A stretch of 16,636 bases of DNA from Dorea sp. Lineage in GTDB: Bacteria > Bacillota_A > Clostridia > Lachnospirales > Lachnospiraceae. Where the stretch lies: positions 1 to 16,636 of the forward strand of contig JAEDLC010000032.1 in the NCBI GenBank assembly GCA_016295505.1, given 5' to 3'. Numbering within the stretch: position 1 is the first letter of the stretch; every line of letters starts with the position of its first letter. Positions 1 through 6,739 of the stretch are shown piece by piece. The notes below the pieces were generated by a model. The model was not told the DNA's origin. It searched no databases and saw only the letters and a list, made by a program, of their open reading frames with translations. The translations under genes and the position numbers were made by a program.

Positions 1-457
1 GTTTCCGATTCAGGCTATTGATACACTCTTTCCCTTCTTCTCTTCCTTCTTCTCTCGTCTGTCGCATATGTTTTTCTTCATCATATTCGTAAATACTCAC
101 CGACTTCGCCTCCGCTCTGTTCTCTGACAAAAACTCTGCCATAATTCCTTCCTCTATACATTCTTCTATTGCTTTTTCTACGGCTTCTTCCAGCATCATT
201 TCTTCTGCATACTTACGGACCCGCCATGTGTATTCCGCATAATCCTTCAGTGCCCGGCACGCCTCTTTTAGAACTTCATTCTTCCCCGGATTAATATTCA
301 GCAACATTGCTTTCAGTTCCAGAGAGGGGTCAAGCTCCGGAATTTCATATAAATCTGATAAACTTAACTCCATCTTCTCCGGAAGCCTTTTGATTCCATT
401 ATAAAAGATGACAGATTGAAAGCATTGAGATTTCCTGTCAGATATTTTCAGACGATA
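1..457 (-). pseudogene. Remnant of Rpn-family (PD-(D/E)XK) recombination-promoting nuclease/putative transposase, C-terminal part
   Basis: The minus strand stays open from a stop at 458-460 to the window edge and continues beyond it. The translation includes VIFYNGIKRLPEK, then LSDLYEIPELDPSLELKAM, LNINPGKNE, a YAEYTWRVRKYAEEM segment, EEAVEKAIEECIEEGI, and a charged tail rich in REEGREEGKE. This order (FYNG, LSDLY, LNIN-G-N, EEAVE-AI-ECI-EGI, then a Glu/Lys/Arg tail) matches the C-terminal half of Rpn-family PD-(D/E)XK proteins common in Lachnospiraceae. The N-terminal nuclease half is missing upstream: the frame hits TGA at 458-460, and the next gene's terminator follows. An ATG at 371-373 could start a short ORF but lies inside the conserved homology, with no clear ribosome site. 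I read it as a 5'-truncated pseudogene, probably inactive. Family assignment is from recalled motif order, not a search. Confidence 0.7.
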
Positions 458-594
458 TCAAAGATGCGTTTCCGCTTAGAAATTAGAAATGTAATGCTTT
501 ACATATACATTAACACAATTTTTGTAAATTTACCAGTATATTTTATTTAAAATAATCCCTAAACATCTTCTATAAAAAATTTTCCTTATGCGGC

Positions 595-629
595 AAGAGC
601 TCATCCCATAAACAATGGCATGAGCTCTT
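595..629 (-). terminator. Candidate terminator downstream of nrdD
   Basis: A 10-bp perfect inverted repeat (AAGAGCTCAT / ATGAGCTCTT) extends by 3 bp beyond one mismatch and closes a 7-nt loop, 37 bases after the nrdD stop. The stem is strong, but the U-tract on the minus strand is not immediate (a T-rich run begins about 10 bases later), so termination efficiency is uncertain. The rest of 458-665 is AT-rich; I see no gene in it. Confidence 0.5.
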
Positions 630-665
630 TCTATATAAACTTTTATATCCCTTTATTCTTCCGCT

Positions 666-2855
666 TTACAGATGCAGCACTCTCTCCTTGATCTCCTGCG
701 TACGTCCCTGATTCCAGAATTGTGTTCCAATGTATCCACAGGTTCTGCGGGCAACGAACATTTTGTCCTGATTCTGATTACCACAGTTCGGACATTCCCA
801 GATCAGCTTTCCGGACTCATCCTCTTTAATCAGGATCTCCCCGTCATAACCGCAGCATTCGCAATAATCACTCTTGGTATTCAGCTCTGCATACATAATA
901 TTATTATAAATATACTGCATTACAGACAATACTGCCGGTATGTTGTTCTGCATATTCGGTACTTCAATATAGCTGATCGCTCCTCCCGGAGACAGCTTCT
1001 GGAAGTCGGCCTCAAATTTCAGCTTCTTAAATGCATCGATCTGTTCTGCCACATGTACATGATAGCTGTTGGTAATATAATTTTTATCCGTTACACCTGG
1101 AATAATTCCAAATCTCTTCTGCAGACATTTTGCAAACTTATATGTTGTAGATTCCATCGGAGTTCCGTATACAGAATAACTGATGTTCTCGGCTTCTCTC
1201 CACTCTTTGCACTTGTCATTCAGTCTCTGCATTACCTGCATTGCAAACGGCTTTGCCTCCGGATCCGTATGAGATTTTCCAAGCATACGTACACACATCT
1301 CATAGAGTCCTGCATAGCCCAGGGAAATCGTAGAATATCCATTATATAAAAGGCGATCGATCTTCTCACCCTTTTTCAGTCTTGCCAACGCACCATTCTG
1401 CCACAGAATCGGTGCCACATCAGATACCGTTCCAAGCAGACGCTCATGTCTGCAGCGAAGCGCGCGATGACACAACTCCAGACGTTCATCCAGAATCTCC
1501 CAGAATTTCTCCATATCTCCTTCGGAAGAACATGCCACATCTACCAGATTGATCGTGACAACTCCCTGATTGAATCTTCCGTAGAACTTATGACCTCCGT
1601 CCGGATTCATCTGCGTATCTTCTACCGTCAGGAAAGAACGACATCCCATGCAGGGATATACTTCACCCTTCTTCAGTTCCTTCATGATCTTTGCAGAAAT
1701 GTAATCCGGAACCATACGCTTTGCAGTACATTTTGCAGCAAGCTCTGTCAGATACCAGTACTTGGAACCTTCTGTAATATTATCTTCATCCAGAACATAG
1801 ATCAGTTTCGGGAACGCCGGTGTGATCCATACCCCCTTCTCATTCTTAACTCCCTGCATTCTCTGGAGCATAACTTCCTCAATGATCATTGCAAGATCGT
1901 CACGGGTTCTTCCTTCCGGTACTTCATCCAGATACATAAACATCGTTACAAACGGTGCCTGTCCGTTACAGGTCATCAATGTGATCAGCTGATACTGAAT
2001 CGTCTGGATTCCGCTCTTGATCTCATCCTTCAGTCTGCGCTCTGTCACTTTGTTAATAATATTCTCATCCAGATTCTCGCCGCATTCCTCACGTTCAGCG
2101 ATAACATTTCTACGGATCTTCTGACGGCTGATATCAACAAACGGCGCGAGATGTGCCAGTGTAAAAGACTGTCCTCCATACTGATTACTTGCAACCTGGG
2201 CAACGATCTGTGTCGTTACATTACATGCTGTAAAAAAGCTGTGCGGTTTCTCAATCATAGTCTCACTGATCACAGTACCATTCTGAAGCATATCCTCCAG
2301 ATTGATCAGATCACAGTTGTGCTCCTTCTGTGCGAAATAATCAGAATCATGAAAGTGAATGATTCCTGCTTCGTGTGCACGTACAATCTCTTCCGGAAGC
2401 AGCACACGTCTGGAAAGATCCTTGCTCACTTCACCTGCCATATAATCCCGCTGTGTAGAATTGATGACCGGATTTTTATTGGAATTTTCCTGATTCACTT
2501 CTTCATTCATATGCTCCAGAAGAGAAAGGATTCCATTATCCGTTGTATTAGACTTACGGGTCAGCTCGCGTTTATAGCGATAACGTACATACTTCTGTGC
2601 GACCTCGTAGCCTCTCATCTCCATAATGCCGGTCTCGACCATATCCTGGATGTCTTCCACATTCACTGCATGGGTGGATCTCTGAATCTGCTGTGCAACA
2701 TTCTCCGCAACCGCCATGATCTGATATTCATTCATCTGATAAAGCTTATCAACTTCACCATTGGCAGCCTTAATCGCATTGATAATCTTATTCAGATCAA
2801 AGTTTACTTCCTCACCATTTCTCTTGATTACATTCGTTTTTACCTCAATATTCAT
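666..2855 (-). CDS. nrdD: Anaerobic (class III) ribonucleoside-triphosphate reductase
   Basis: NrdD makes deoxyribonucleotides from NTPs without oxygen, using a glycyl radical installed by the radical-SAM activase NrdG. The 729-residue product starts with an ATP-cone regulatory domain (about residues 1-100). The catalytic barrel has Cys181 in EHNCDLINLEDML and Cys296 in TCNGQAP, which by position correspond to the active-site cysteines of characterised NrdD. The C-terminus has a zinc site (Cys665/Cys668 and Cys688/Cys691) followed by the glycyl-radical loop RTCGYIG with Gly707. Length is normal and all key residues are present. The start is supported by a GAGGGA ribosome site just upstream. 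Expression is probably NrdR-controlled (two boxes at 2910-2957). nrdG, usually adjacent, is not next to it here: downstream there is a hairpin and a transposase remnant. Cytoplasmic. Confidence 0.97.
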   Translation of the reverse strand: MNIEVKTNVIKRNGEEVNFDLNKIINAIKAANGEVDKLYQMNEYQIMAVAENVAQQIQRSTHAVNVEDIQDMVETGIMEMRGYEVAQKYVRYRYKRELTRKSNTTDNGILSLLEHMNEEVNQENSNKNPVINSTQRDYMAGEVSKDLSRRVLLPEEIVRAHEAGIIHFHDSDYFAQKEHNCDLINLEDMLQNGTVISETMIEKPHSFFTACNVTTQIVAQVASNQYGGQSFTLAHLAPFVDISRQKIRRNVIAEREECGENLDENIINKVTERRLKDEIKSGIQTIQYQLITLMTCNGQAPFVTMFMYLDEVPEGRTRDDLAMIIEEVMLQRMQGVKNEKGVWITPAFPKLIYVLDEDNITEGSKYWYLTELAAKCTAKRMVPDYISAKIMKELKKGEVYPCMGCRSFLTVEDTQMNPDGGHKFYGRFNQGVVTINLVDVACSSEGDMEKFWEILDERLELCHRALRCRHERLLGTVSDVAPILWQNGALARLKKGEKIDRLLYNGYSTISLGYAGLYEMCVRMLGKSHTDPEAKPFAMQVMQRLNDKCKEWREAENISYSVYGTPMESTTYKFAKCLQKRFGIIPGVTDKNYITNSYHVHVAEQIDAFKKLKFEADFQKLSPGGAISYIEVPNMQNNIPAVLSVMQYIYNNIMYAELNTKSDYCECCGYDGEILIKEDESGKLIWECPNCGNQNQDKMFVARRTCGYIGTQFWNQGRTQEIKERVLHL

Positions 2856-2909
2856 ATCTGTCCCTCACTTATATCTGCTGACAATACCATGGGTGTTCCC
2901 CGTTCTACA

Positions 2910-2957
2910 CCACCAAATATTGTTCCCGACTAACCAGTTCCGCACAACATCTAGTGC
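2910..2957 (-). promoter_or_regulatory. Tandem NrdR boxes upstream of nrdD
   Basis: Two 16-bp sites fit the NrdR consensus ACACWATATATWGTGT. Site 2942-2957 (CACAACATCTAGTG core) matches 12 of 16; site 2910-2925 matches 11 of 16 on either strand. Their centres are 32 bp apart, the three-turn spacing known for NrdR box pairs. The upstream box touches the predicted -10 of nrdD, as expected for repression. I compared by eye to the remembered consensus. Confidence 0.75.
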
Positions 2958-2985
2958 ATATACTATGATACCCCATAATCATCAA
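2957..2985 (-). promoter_or_regulatory. Predicted sigma-A promoter of nrdD
   Basis: On the minus strand TTGATG (2980-2985, 4/6 of consensus) is separated by 17 bp from TATATG (2957-2962, 4/6). Transcription would start near 2950, inside the upstream NrdR box, leaving a leader of about 95 nt. Each element alone is weak; the exact spacing and the NrdR overlap make the call reasonable. Confidence 0.5.
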
Positions 2986-3060
2986 AAATAAAAGAGGAAA
3001 TTTAACGAATTCAAATATTCGTAATATAACACAATTTTTCATTCTATTTTTTATCCAATT

Positions 3061-3606
3061 CTAATAATTCTTTGTTCTATTCTGTAATTGATCTAACAAT
3101 CGGTCTGCAATCTCCTCTACCTGATCAAATCTCATTACCGGTTCATCATATATCTCGCTTTCCCAGTCCGTCACGATCAGAAAACGTCCTTTTGGATTCG
3201 ATATCGGCATTTTTGATATTTCTTTTCTGATCACTTCAATCTTGGGGTACTCGCTTTCTTTCATTCCCTCAATCAGAATCACATCTGCCTCCGGAAACAT
3301 TCCGATCAGTTCCTCGTCTTTCTCCCCGGTTCCGGTTTTATGTATAAAAATCCGATACGAAGAAAACACCGCTGTTCCATATGCCCCTGCTTCTTTCATG
3401 CGGAAACTGTCCGTTCCTTTTATATCACATTCAAAATCATGACCGTCATGCTTGATCACTGCCGTTTTCAAACCCCTGTCCGTAAGATTTTTTACCAGCC
3501 CGGTAAGAAGCGTCGTTTTTCCGGAGTTTTTCACACCACATACCACAGCAATCATCTGCTTTTTTCTTTCCATTTCCATCTCTTCTCCCGATTTCACCGG
3601 ATTCAT
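3061..3606 (-). CDS. mobB: Molybdopterin-guanine dinucleotide biosynthesis adaptor protein MobB
   Basis: MobB is a P-loop GTP-binding partner of MobA in attaching GMP to molybdopterin. The product has IAVVCGVKNSGKTTLLTGLV, a Walker A motif (GVKNSGKTT), then AVIKHDGHDFECDIKGTDSFRMKEAGA, the conserved MobB switch region with D-x-KGTDS and AGA, and later VILIEGMKESEYPKIEVIR, also typical of the family. Length (181 aa from the first ATG) is near the family norm. The first ATG overlaps the mobA stop by 4 bases (ATGA), indicating translational coupling. A GGGAG site sits five bases before another ATG at 3577-3579, so the true N-terminus may be 9 residues shorter. It is the last gene of the mobA-mobB unit. 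No other molybdenum cofactor genes are visible here. Confidence 0.93.
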   Translation of the reverse strand: MNPVKSGEEMEMERKKQMIAVVCGVKNSGKTTLLTGLVKNLTDRGLKTAVIKHDGHDFECDIKGTDSFRMKEAGAYGTAVFSSYRIFIHKTGTGEKDEELIGMFPEADVILIEGMKESEYPKIEVIRKEISKMPISNPKGRFLIVTDWESEIYDEPVMRFDQVEEIADRLLDQLQNRTKNY

Positions 3607-4160
3607 ATTTTCCGATATTCTTCTATTGTATTGATATTCCGAATCATCTGTTCATACTCCGGCTTTCCGGATACATCCACATATACAATATCCATTTTTG
3701 CAAGTGCATCTCTCAGCCGATAGTTTCCGGACTCAAGCTGCTCTTCCAGAACCGTCAGGATACGTTTTCTGTAGATTGCTGCAAGCGGATGTATTCTGCC
3801 TTTACTCACCGGCACTGCCCCATCATGGTCCGCTATATGTTTTTCAAGCAACACATACAATTCTGATTTTAAAAACGGCATATCGCACGCTGCCACCATC
3901 AAAAGCTCCGATTCACAGACACAAAGTCCCGCATGAATCCCGGCAATGGGACCACATCCCGGATATTCATCCACAACCACCCGGCAGCCCTCATAATTCG
4001 CATGGATGTCCCTTCCATACGAAATCCACAGCCGATCTGCCCGCCGCTTCATTTCTCTTGTTAATCGATCCATAAAAGTCTCCGCTTCCATCTGAAGAAA
4101 CCCTTTATGCTTTCCTCCCATGCGTGTGCTCTTTCCGCCCGCCAATATTAATCCGTCCAT
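3603..4160 (-). CDS. mobA: Molybdenum cofactor guanylyltransferase MobA
   Basis: MobA transfers GMP from GTP to Mo-molybdopterin to give the MGD form used by enzymes of the DMSO reductase/formate dehydrogenase family. The 185-residue product begins MDGLILAGGKSTRMGGKHKG, the nucleotidyltransferase GTP-binding signature LAGG-x-S-x-RMG-x-K. It continues with VVDEYPGCGPIAGIHAGL, AACDMPF carrying the metal-binding Asp, and NINTIEEY near the end, equivalent to the N-x-NTPED of MobA. The ATG at 4158-4160 is preferred over an upstream in-frame ATG (4223) because a GAGGTG ribosome site precedes it and the predicted promoter (4183-4211) lies between the two. mobB follows with a 4-base overlap. The divergent neighbour is the selenoprotein candidate at 4301-4606. 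Confidence 0.93.
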   Translation of the reverse strand: MDGLILAGGKSTRMGGKHKGFLQMEAETFMDRLTREMKRRADRLWISYGRDIHANYEGCRVVVDEYPGCGPIAGIHAGLCVCESELLMVAACDMPFLKSELYVLLEKHIADHDGAVPVSKGRIHPLAAIYRKRILTVLEEQLESGNYRLRDALAKMDIVYVDVSGKPEYEQMIRNINTIEEYRKI

Positions 4161-4182
4161 AATACACCTCAAACTGTAACCC

Positions 4183-4211
4183 ATTTTATCTCTTTTTGTC
4201 AGGCAGGTCAA
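4183..4211 (-). promoter_or_regulatory. Predicted promoter of mobAB
   Basis: TTGACC (4206-4211, 5/6) and TAAAAT (4183-4188, 5/6) on the minus strand are spaced by exactly 17 bp. The start would fall near 4176, about 16 bases before the mobA ATG, which fixes that start codon. I saw no molybdenum cofactor riboswitch-like structure in the short leader. Confidence 0.7.
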
Positions 4212-4245
4212 CCGGACAAACAAAAGCAGCCTGTTTCAAAAAATC

Positions 4246-4274
4246 TTGTTTTTTCATCTTCTCTGTGCCATGAT
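4246..4274 (+). promoter_or_regulatory. Possible promoter of the selenoprotein candidate
   Basis: TTGTTT (4246-4251) and CATGAT (4269-4274) are 17 bp apart, and a TG one base before the -10 gives an extended -10 form. Hexamer matches are only 3/6 and 4/6. The start would be near 4281, giving a short leader that holds the AAAGGGG ribosome site. Confidence 0.35.
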
Positions 4275-4300
4275 AGATACCAGAAAGGGGAATGCAGACT

Positions 4301-4606
4301 ATGGTTGAATTAAATGACAAAGCGATTGATTATATGAAACGTCTGAATTTTAAAGATATTGTCCTCAATATTGAAGAAATATCCAGCTGATGTGCCCCTC
4401 CTCGTCTGGAGATATTAGTAGATTTTACTAATAAAAGTCAACAGGAATTAACAGAACAGGGGTATATCTTCGATAACAGCATCCTCGGAAAGGTATATTA
4501 CAAGCCGGAAGGGATAGAAGTATGTGGTCAGATCCATGTAAATTACATGGAATATCCCTGGCTCAGCTGTTTCGAAACCGAGGGGATCCGAATGAAAAAA
4601 AGATAA
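4301..4606 (+). CDS. Putative small selenoprotein with Sec-Cys motif (HesB-like / CC-Se type), UGA at codon 30
   Basis: Reading from ATG 4301 (AAAGGGG ribosome site 10 bases upstream; in-frame ATG 4292 is the alternative) gives 29 codons, an in-frame TGA at 4388-4390, then 71 more open codons to TAA at 4604-4606. The 101-residue product starts MVELNDKAIDYMKRLNFKDIV, has ISS-Sec-CAPPRLEILV around residue 30, and carries later cysteines at 75 (EVCGQ) and 90 (LSCFE). The Sec is followed directly by Cys. A small protein opening with an IscA/HesB-like helix and strand leading into a CC or Sec-Cys motif fits the HesB-like or CC/Se families described as prokaryotic selenoproteins, though exact family is tentative. 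An 8-bp hairpin with a G-initial loop begins soon after the UGA (4413-4433). The function is unknown; Fe-S or redox chemistry is inference. The alternative is a nonsense-mutated gene. It ends 17 bases before the convergent yolD-like stop. Confidence 0.72.
4413..4433 (+). promoter_or_regulatory. Bacterial SECIS-like hairpin
   Basis: TATTAGTA and TACTAATA form a perfect 8-bp stem closing a GATTT loop whose first base is G. The loop starts 31 nt after the UGA at 4388-4390. As I recall, bacterial SECIS elements need a short stem-loop, a G among the first two loop bases, and roughly 16-37 nt from the UGA, and this one complies. A smaller competing hairpin (CTCC/GGAG, loop TCGTCT, 4398-4411) ends in the same GUCU as the E. 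coli fdhF loop but lies closer to the UGA. Confidence 0.5.
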
Positions 4607-4623
4607 CAGAAAGACGCCGCACT

Positions 4624-5043
4624 TCAGGCATCGCCCATATCTATCTCCAGGATCTCCTCGATTGTTATCCGGGTACCATCTTCCATCACAAGAATATGTT
4701 CATATTCTTTCATCCCCTGTACTCTTCCGGTAACACGTACATACACACCACCGTCTTTTTTCTGATCCGGCACAAAATAAGTCACTGCAATTGCCGGATG
4801 CTCCCGAATCCGTCCTTTTAACCGTAAAAGCTTCTGATTGATCCGTTCTTTTTCATATTCATCCAGCTCAACTCGTCTGTCCGTCAGTCTGGACACCTCA
4901 CGAATCGCATCCCCGTACCCGGTCAGCGCCTGAAACGGAGCAAATTGTGCCGCCCTTACAGACACCTGCATCTGAGGATGCGTCTTCGATATGTGATGAT
5001 TCCGGTGAATCATGTCACTGTAATCATTTTCCCTGCCTCCCAT
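4624..5043 (-). CDS. YolD-like protein, partner of the adjacent Y-family DNA polymerase
   Basis: The 139-residue product contains VSVRAAQFAPFQALTGYGDAIREVSRLTD, the typical opening of YolD-like proteins found next to UvrX/YqjW-type Y-family polymerases in Firmicutes. A basic helical middle (DEYEKERINQKLLRLKGRI) follows, and a C-terminal beta-rich part (VTYFVPDQKKDGGVYVRVTGRVQGM, ILVMEDGTRITIEEILEID) fits a small regulatory fold. Start 5041-5043 is chosen because GGGAGG sits six bases upstream; longer in-frame starts (to 5097) would run into the polymerase gene. It lies 16 bases downstream of the polymerase stop and is surely cotranscribed from the LexA-controlled promoter. Its role in SOS mutagenesis is inferred from context; no catalytic residues are evident. 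Confidence 0.8.
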   Translation of the reverse strand: MGGRENDYSDMIHRNHHISKTHPQMQVSVRAAQFAPFQALTGYGDAIREVSRLTDRRVELDEYEKERINQKLLRLKGRIREHPAIAVTYFVPDQKKDGGVYVRVTGRVQGMKEYEHILVMEDGTRITIEEILEIDMGDA

Positions 5044-5059
5044 GTGCATCCTCCCATCA

Positions 5060-6586
5060 TTATGCTTTATGGCCTCCGATCTGACCATTTCTTTCAATCG
5101 TCATAGCGCCTTCTTCCAGGTTCATTCCCTTCAGAATCGCATTTTTTCCAAATCTCTTTTTTATATGAAGCACCGCTTCCTGCATCCTTCTTTCTTTCTC
5201 AAACGCCTTCTCTTCTTCAGCTCTTTTTTCCCGCTGTGCCTCATAATCTGTAAAAAGATTCAACTGCTCGTAGGTTTCTTTTCCACCGGCCTGTGCTTCA
5301 TCTATCACATGATTGGCCGTAAGATATATCCTTCTCACCAGAAGTTCCCTGTCAACAATTCTTTCATACAGATCCATGACTGCATCCATGATCTCTCTTG
5401 TAGATGATGTCTGCCTGTCCAGATTCACCGTTCCATGTGCATGCTTCGGTACCGTTCTTCCGTAATGATCAGTCTTCACCTTCCCCCGATATGCCTTTTT
5501 CTTCTTTTCAGTATTCAGGTTCTCAATATCGTATCCAACCGTCAACACGATCTGATCCGTCACCAGATGTTTATCGACCAGATCCAGTACCAGGAGATCT
5601 GTCATCTCCCTCACAATCAATCTGGCTTTTCCGTAATCATAGGGATGCTGCAGTACCTGTCCGGATCCCACGCTGTTGTTCTCCGGCTGATATGCCTTGA
5701 CATCTGCAATTGTACAGGGCTCCCATCCCCAGGCATGATCAATCAGAAGTTCTGCATTCACACCAAATGTCTGATACAAAAGATCTTCATTATAATATTC
5801 CGATGGCCTGCCAATAGAACATCTTGCCACATCCCCCATCGTATACAAGCCTCGTTCCTCCAGCTTTCTTGCATACCCCTTTCCTACTCTCCAGAAGTCC
5901 GTAAGCGGTCTGTGAGACCACAAAAGTTCCCGGTACGACATCTCATCCAGCTCCGCAATTCTCACTCCATCCTGATCCGGCTCGATACGCTTCGCCACAA
6001 TATCCATGGCAACCTTGCTCAGATACAGATTCGTCCCGATGCCCGCCGTTGCTGTAATCCCCGTTGACTCCAATATATCATGTATGATCTTCTGCACAAG
6101 CTCCCTGGCTGACATCCGATAAGTTCCCAGATAATTCGTCACATCCATAAACACTTCATCGATCGAATATACATGAATATCCTCTGGCGCCACATATTTC
6201 AGATAAATATCGTAAATACGCGCACTGTATTTCATATAAAGTGCCATCTGCGGAGGAGCCACAATATAGTTCACTTCAAGGGCCGGTGATGCTTCCAGCT
6301 TCTGTGCATCATCCGACACTCCCTGAAACACTCCGCCGGGAGCCCTGCACCTTCGTTTTGCATTGATCTCCCTTACCTTCTGTACAACTTCAAACAGCCT
6401 TGCCCTTCCTGGAATCCCGTAGGTTTTCAAAGAAGGGGATACTGCAAGGCAGATCGTTTTCTCCGTACGGCTCTTATCCGCCACTACAAGATGTGTTGTC
6501 AGCGGATTACGTCCACGCTCTACACATTCCACAGATGCATAAAAAGATTTCAAATCAATCGCTATATAGACCCTGTTTGTTTCCAT
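5060..6586 (-). CDS. Y-family DNA polymerase (UmuC/UvrX-like, translesion synthesis)
   Basis: This enzyme would copy across DNA lesions. In the 508-residue product YIAIDLKSFYASVECVERGRNPL (catalytic Asp11; Tyr16 in the steric-gate FYASVE motif) opens the palm, YGIPGRARLFEV follows in the fingers, and HVYSIDEVFMDVT carries the catalytic Asp143-Glu144 pair. A helix-hairpin-helix-like stretch (FWRVGKGYARKLEERGLYTMGDVA) and the little-finger domain come next. QLNLF at 441-445 is a good sliding-clamp-binding pentapeptide. Start 6584-6586 is preferred because GAAGGGG lies five bases upstream and the promoter and LexA boxes lie beyond. The upstream extension to 6688 would cross the whole promoter. 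It is the first gene of an SOS operon with the YolD-like gene. A dinB or umuC name is not assigned because this subfamily differs from both. Confidence 0.93.
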   Translation of the reverse strand: METNRVYIAIDLKSFYASVECVERGRNPLTTHLVVADKSRTEKTICLAVSPSLKTYGIPGRARLFEVVQKVREINAKRRCRAPGGVFQGVSDDAQKLEASPALEVNYIVAPPQMALYMKYSARIYDIYLKYVAPEDIHVYSIDEVFMDVTNYLGTYRMSARELVQKIIHDILESTGITATAGIGTNLYLSKVAMDIVAKRIEPDQDGVRIAELDEMSYRELLWSHRPLTDFWRVGKGYARKLEERGLYTMGDVARCSIGRPSEYYNEDLLYQTFGVNAELLIDHAWGWEPCTIADVKAYQPENNSVGSGQVLQHPYDYGKARLIVREMTDLLVLDLVDKHLVTDQIVLTVGYDIENLNTEKKKKAYRGKVKTDHYGRTVPKHAHGTVNLDRQTSSTREIMDAVMDLYERIVDRELLVRRIYLTANHVIDEAQAGGKETYEQLNLFTDYEAQREKRAEEEKAFEKERRMQEAVLHIKKRFGKNAILKGMNLEEGAMTIERNGQIGGHKA

Positions 6587-6603
6587 TATACCCCTTCTTT
6601 TTT

Positions 6604-6617
6604 CGAACTTATGTTTG
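6604..6617 (-). promoter_or_regulatory. LexA (SOS) box, downstream copy
   Basis: CGAACTTATGTTTG fits CGAAC-N4-GTTCG except one base in the right half (GTTT for GTTC). It lies about 6-20 bases after the expected transcription start of the polymerase operon and exactly 33 bp (three turns) from the perfect box at 6637. Confidence 0.75.
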
Positions 6618-6629
6618 TTTTTCATTTCA

Positions 6630-6658
6630 ATTATATCGAACTTATGTTCGTTTTTCAA
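6630..6658 (-). promoter_or_regulatory. SOS promoter of the Y-polymerase/yolD operon
   Basis: On the minus strand TTGAAA (6653-6658) and a perfect TATAAT (6630-6635) are 17 bp apart, with the perfect LexA box filling the spacer. The start falls near 6623. Confidence 0.88.
6637..6650 (-). promoter_or_regulatory. LexA (SOS) box, perfect copy inside the promoter spacer
   Basis: CGAACTTATGTTCG matches the Gram-positive LexA/DinR operator GAAC-N4-GTTC without mismatch. It sits between the -35 and -10 of the polymerase operon, so LexA bound here would block RNA polymerase. Confidence 0.92.
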
Positions 6659-6681
6659 GTGGAAAATATATGGAATATCTC

Positions 6682-6711
6682 TGTACATCAGACCTGCTTT
6701 TGCGCTATACT
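6682..6711 (+). promoter_or_regulatory. Possible promoter of the 6740 gene
   Basis: TGTACA (6682-6687, 4/6) and TATACT (6706-6711, 5/6) are separated by 18 bp, and the start would fall about 20 bases before the ATG. It is divergent from the SOS promoter and about 30 bp from its nearest LexA box, so co-regulation is not evident. Confidence 0.4.
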
Positions 6712-6739
6712 GAAAAAAACAAAAAATATGGAGGAAAAT

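Noticed and set aside
1446..2933. Long plus-strand open frame (495 codons) opposite nrdD
   Set aside because: It is antisense to a complete, motif-rich nrdD, has an implausible composition (many His, Cys, Ile) and no ribosome site. It is a shadow of nrdD codon usage.
3005..3022. Terminator for mobAB (ACGAAT/ATTCGT)
   Set aside because: Only 6 bp, AT-rich, and without a clear U-tract. Could be chance in AT-rich spacer.
4161..4223. Longer mobA N-terminus from 4223
   Set aside because: It would include the predicted -10/-35, and the LAGG motif normally lies at the very N-terminus, which ATG 4160 provides.
4161..4300. Molybdenum cofactor riboswitch upstream of mobA
   Set aside because: The predicted leader is only about 16 nt, and no multi-helix structure is visible.
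4388..4390. In-frame TGA read as a nonsense mutation making 4301-4606 a pseudogene
   Set aside because: It is the only disruption, it is followed by Cys in a redox-like motif and a hairpin at suitable distance, and the remaining frame is intact. Not fully excluded.
6587..6688. Longer polymerase N-terminus from 6688
   Set aside because: The extension translates the promoter and LexA boxes (repeated KHKFE-like residues) and lacks a ribosome site. ATG 6586 has a good one.
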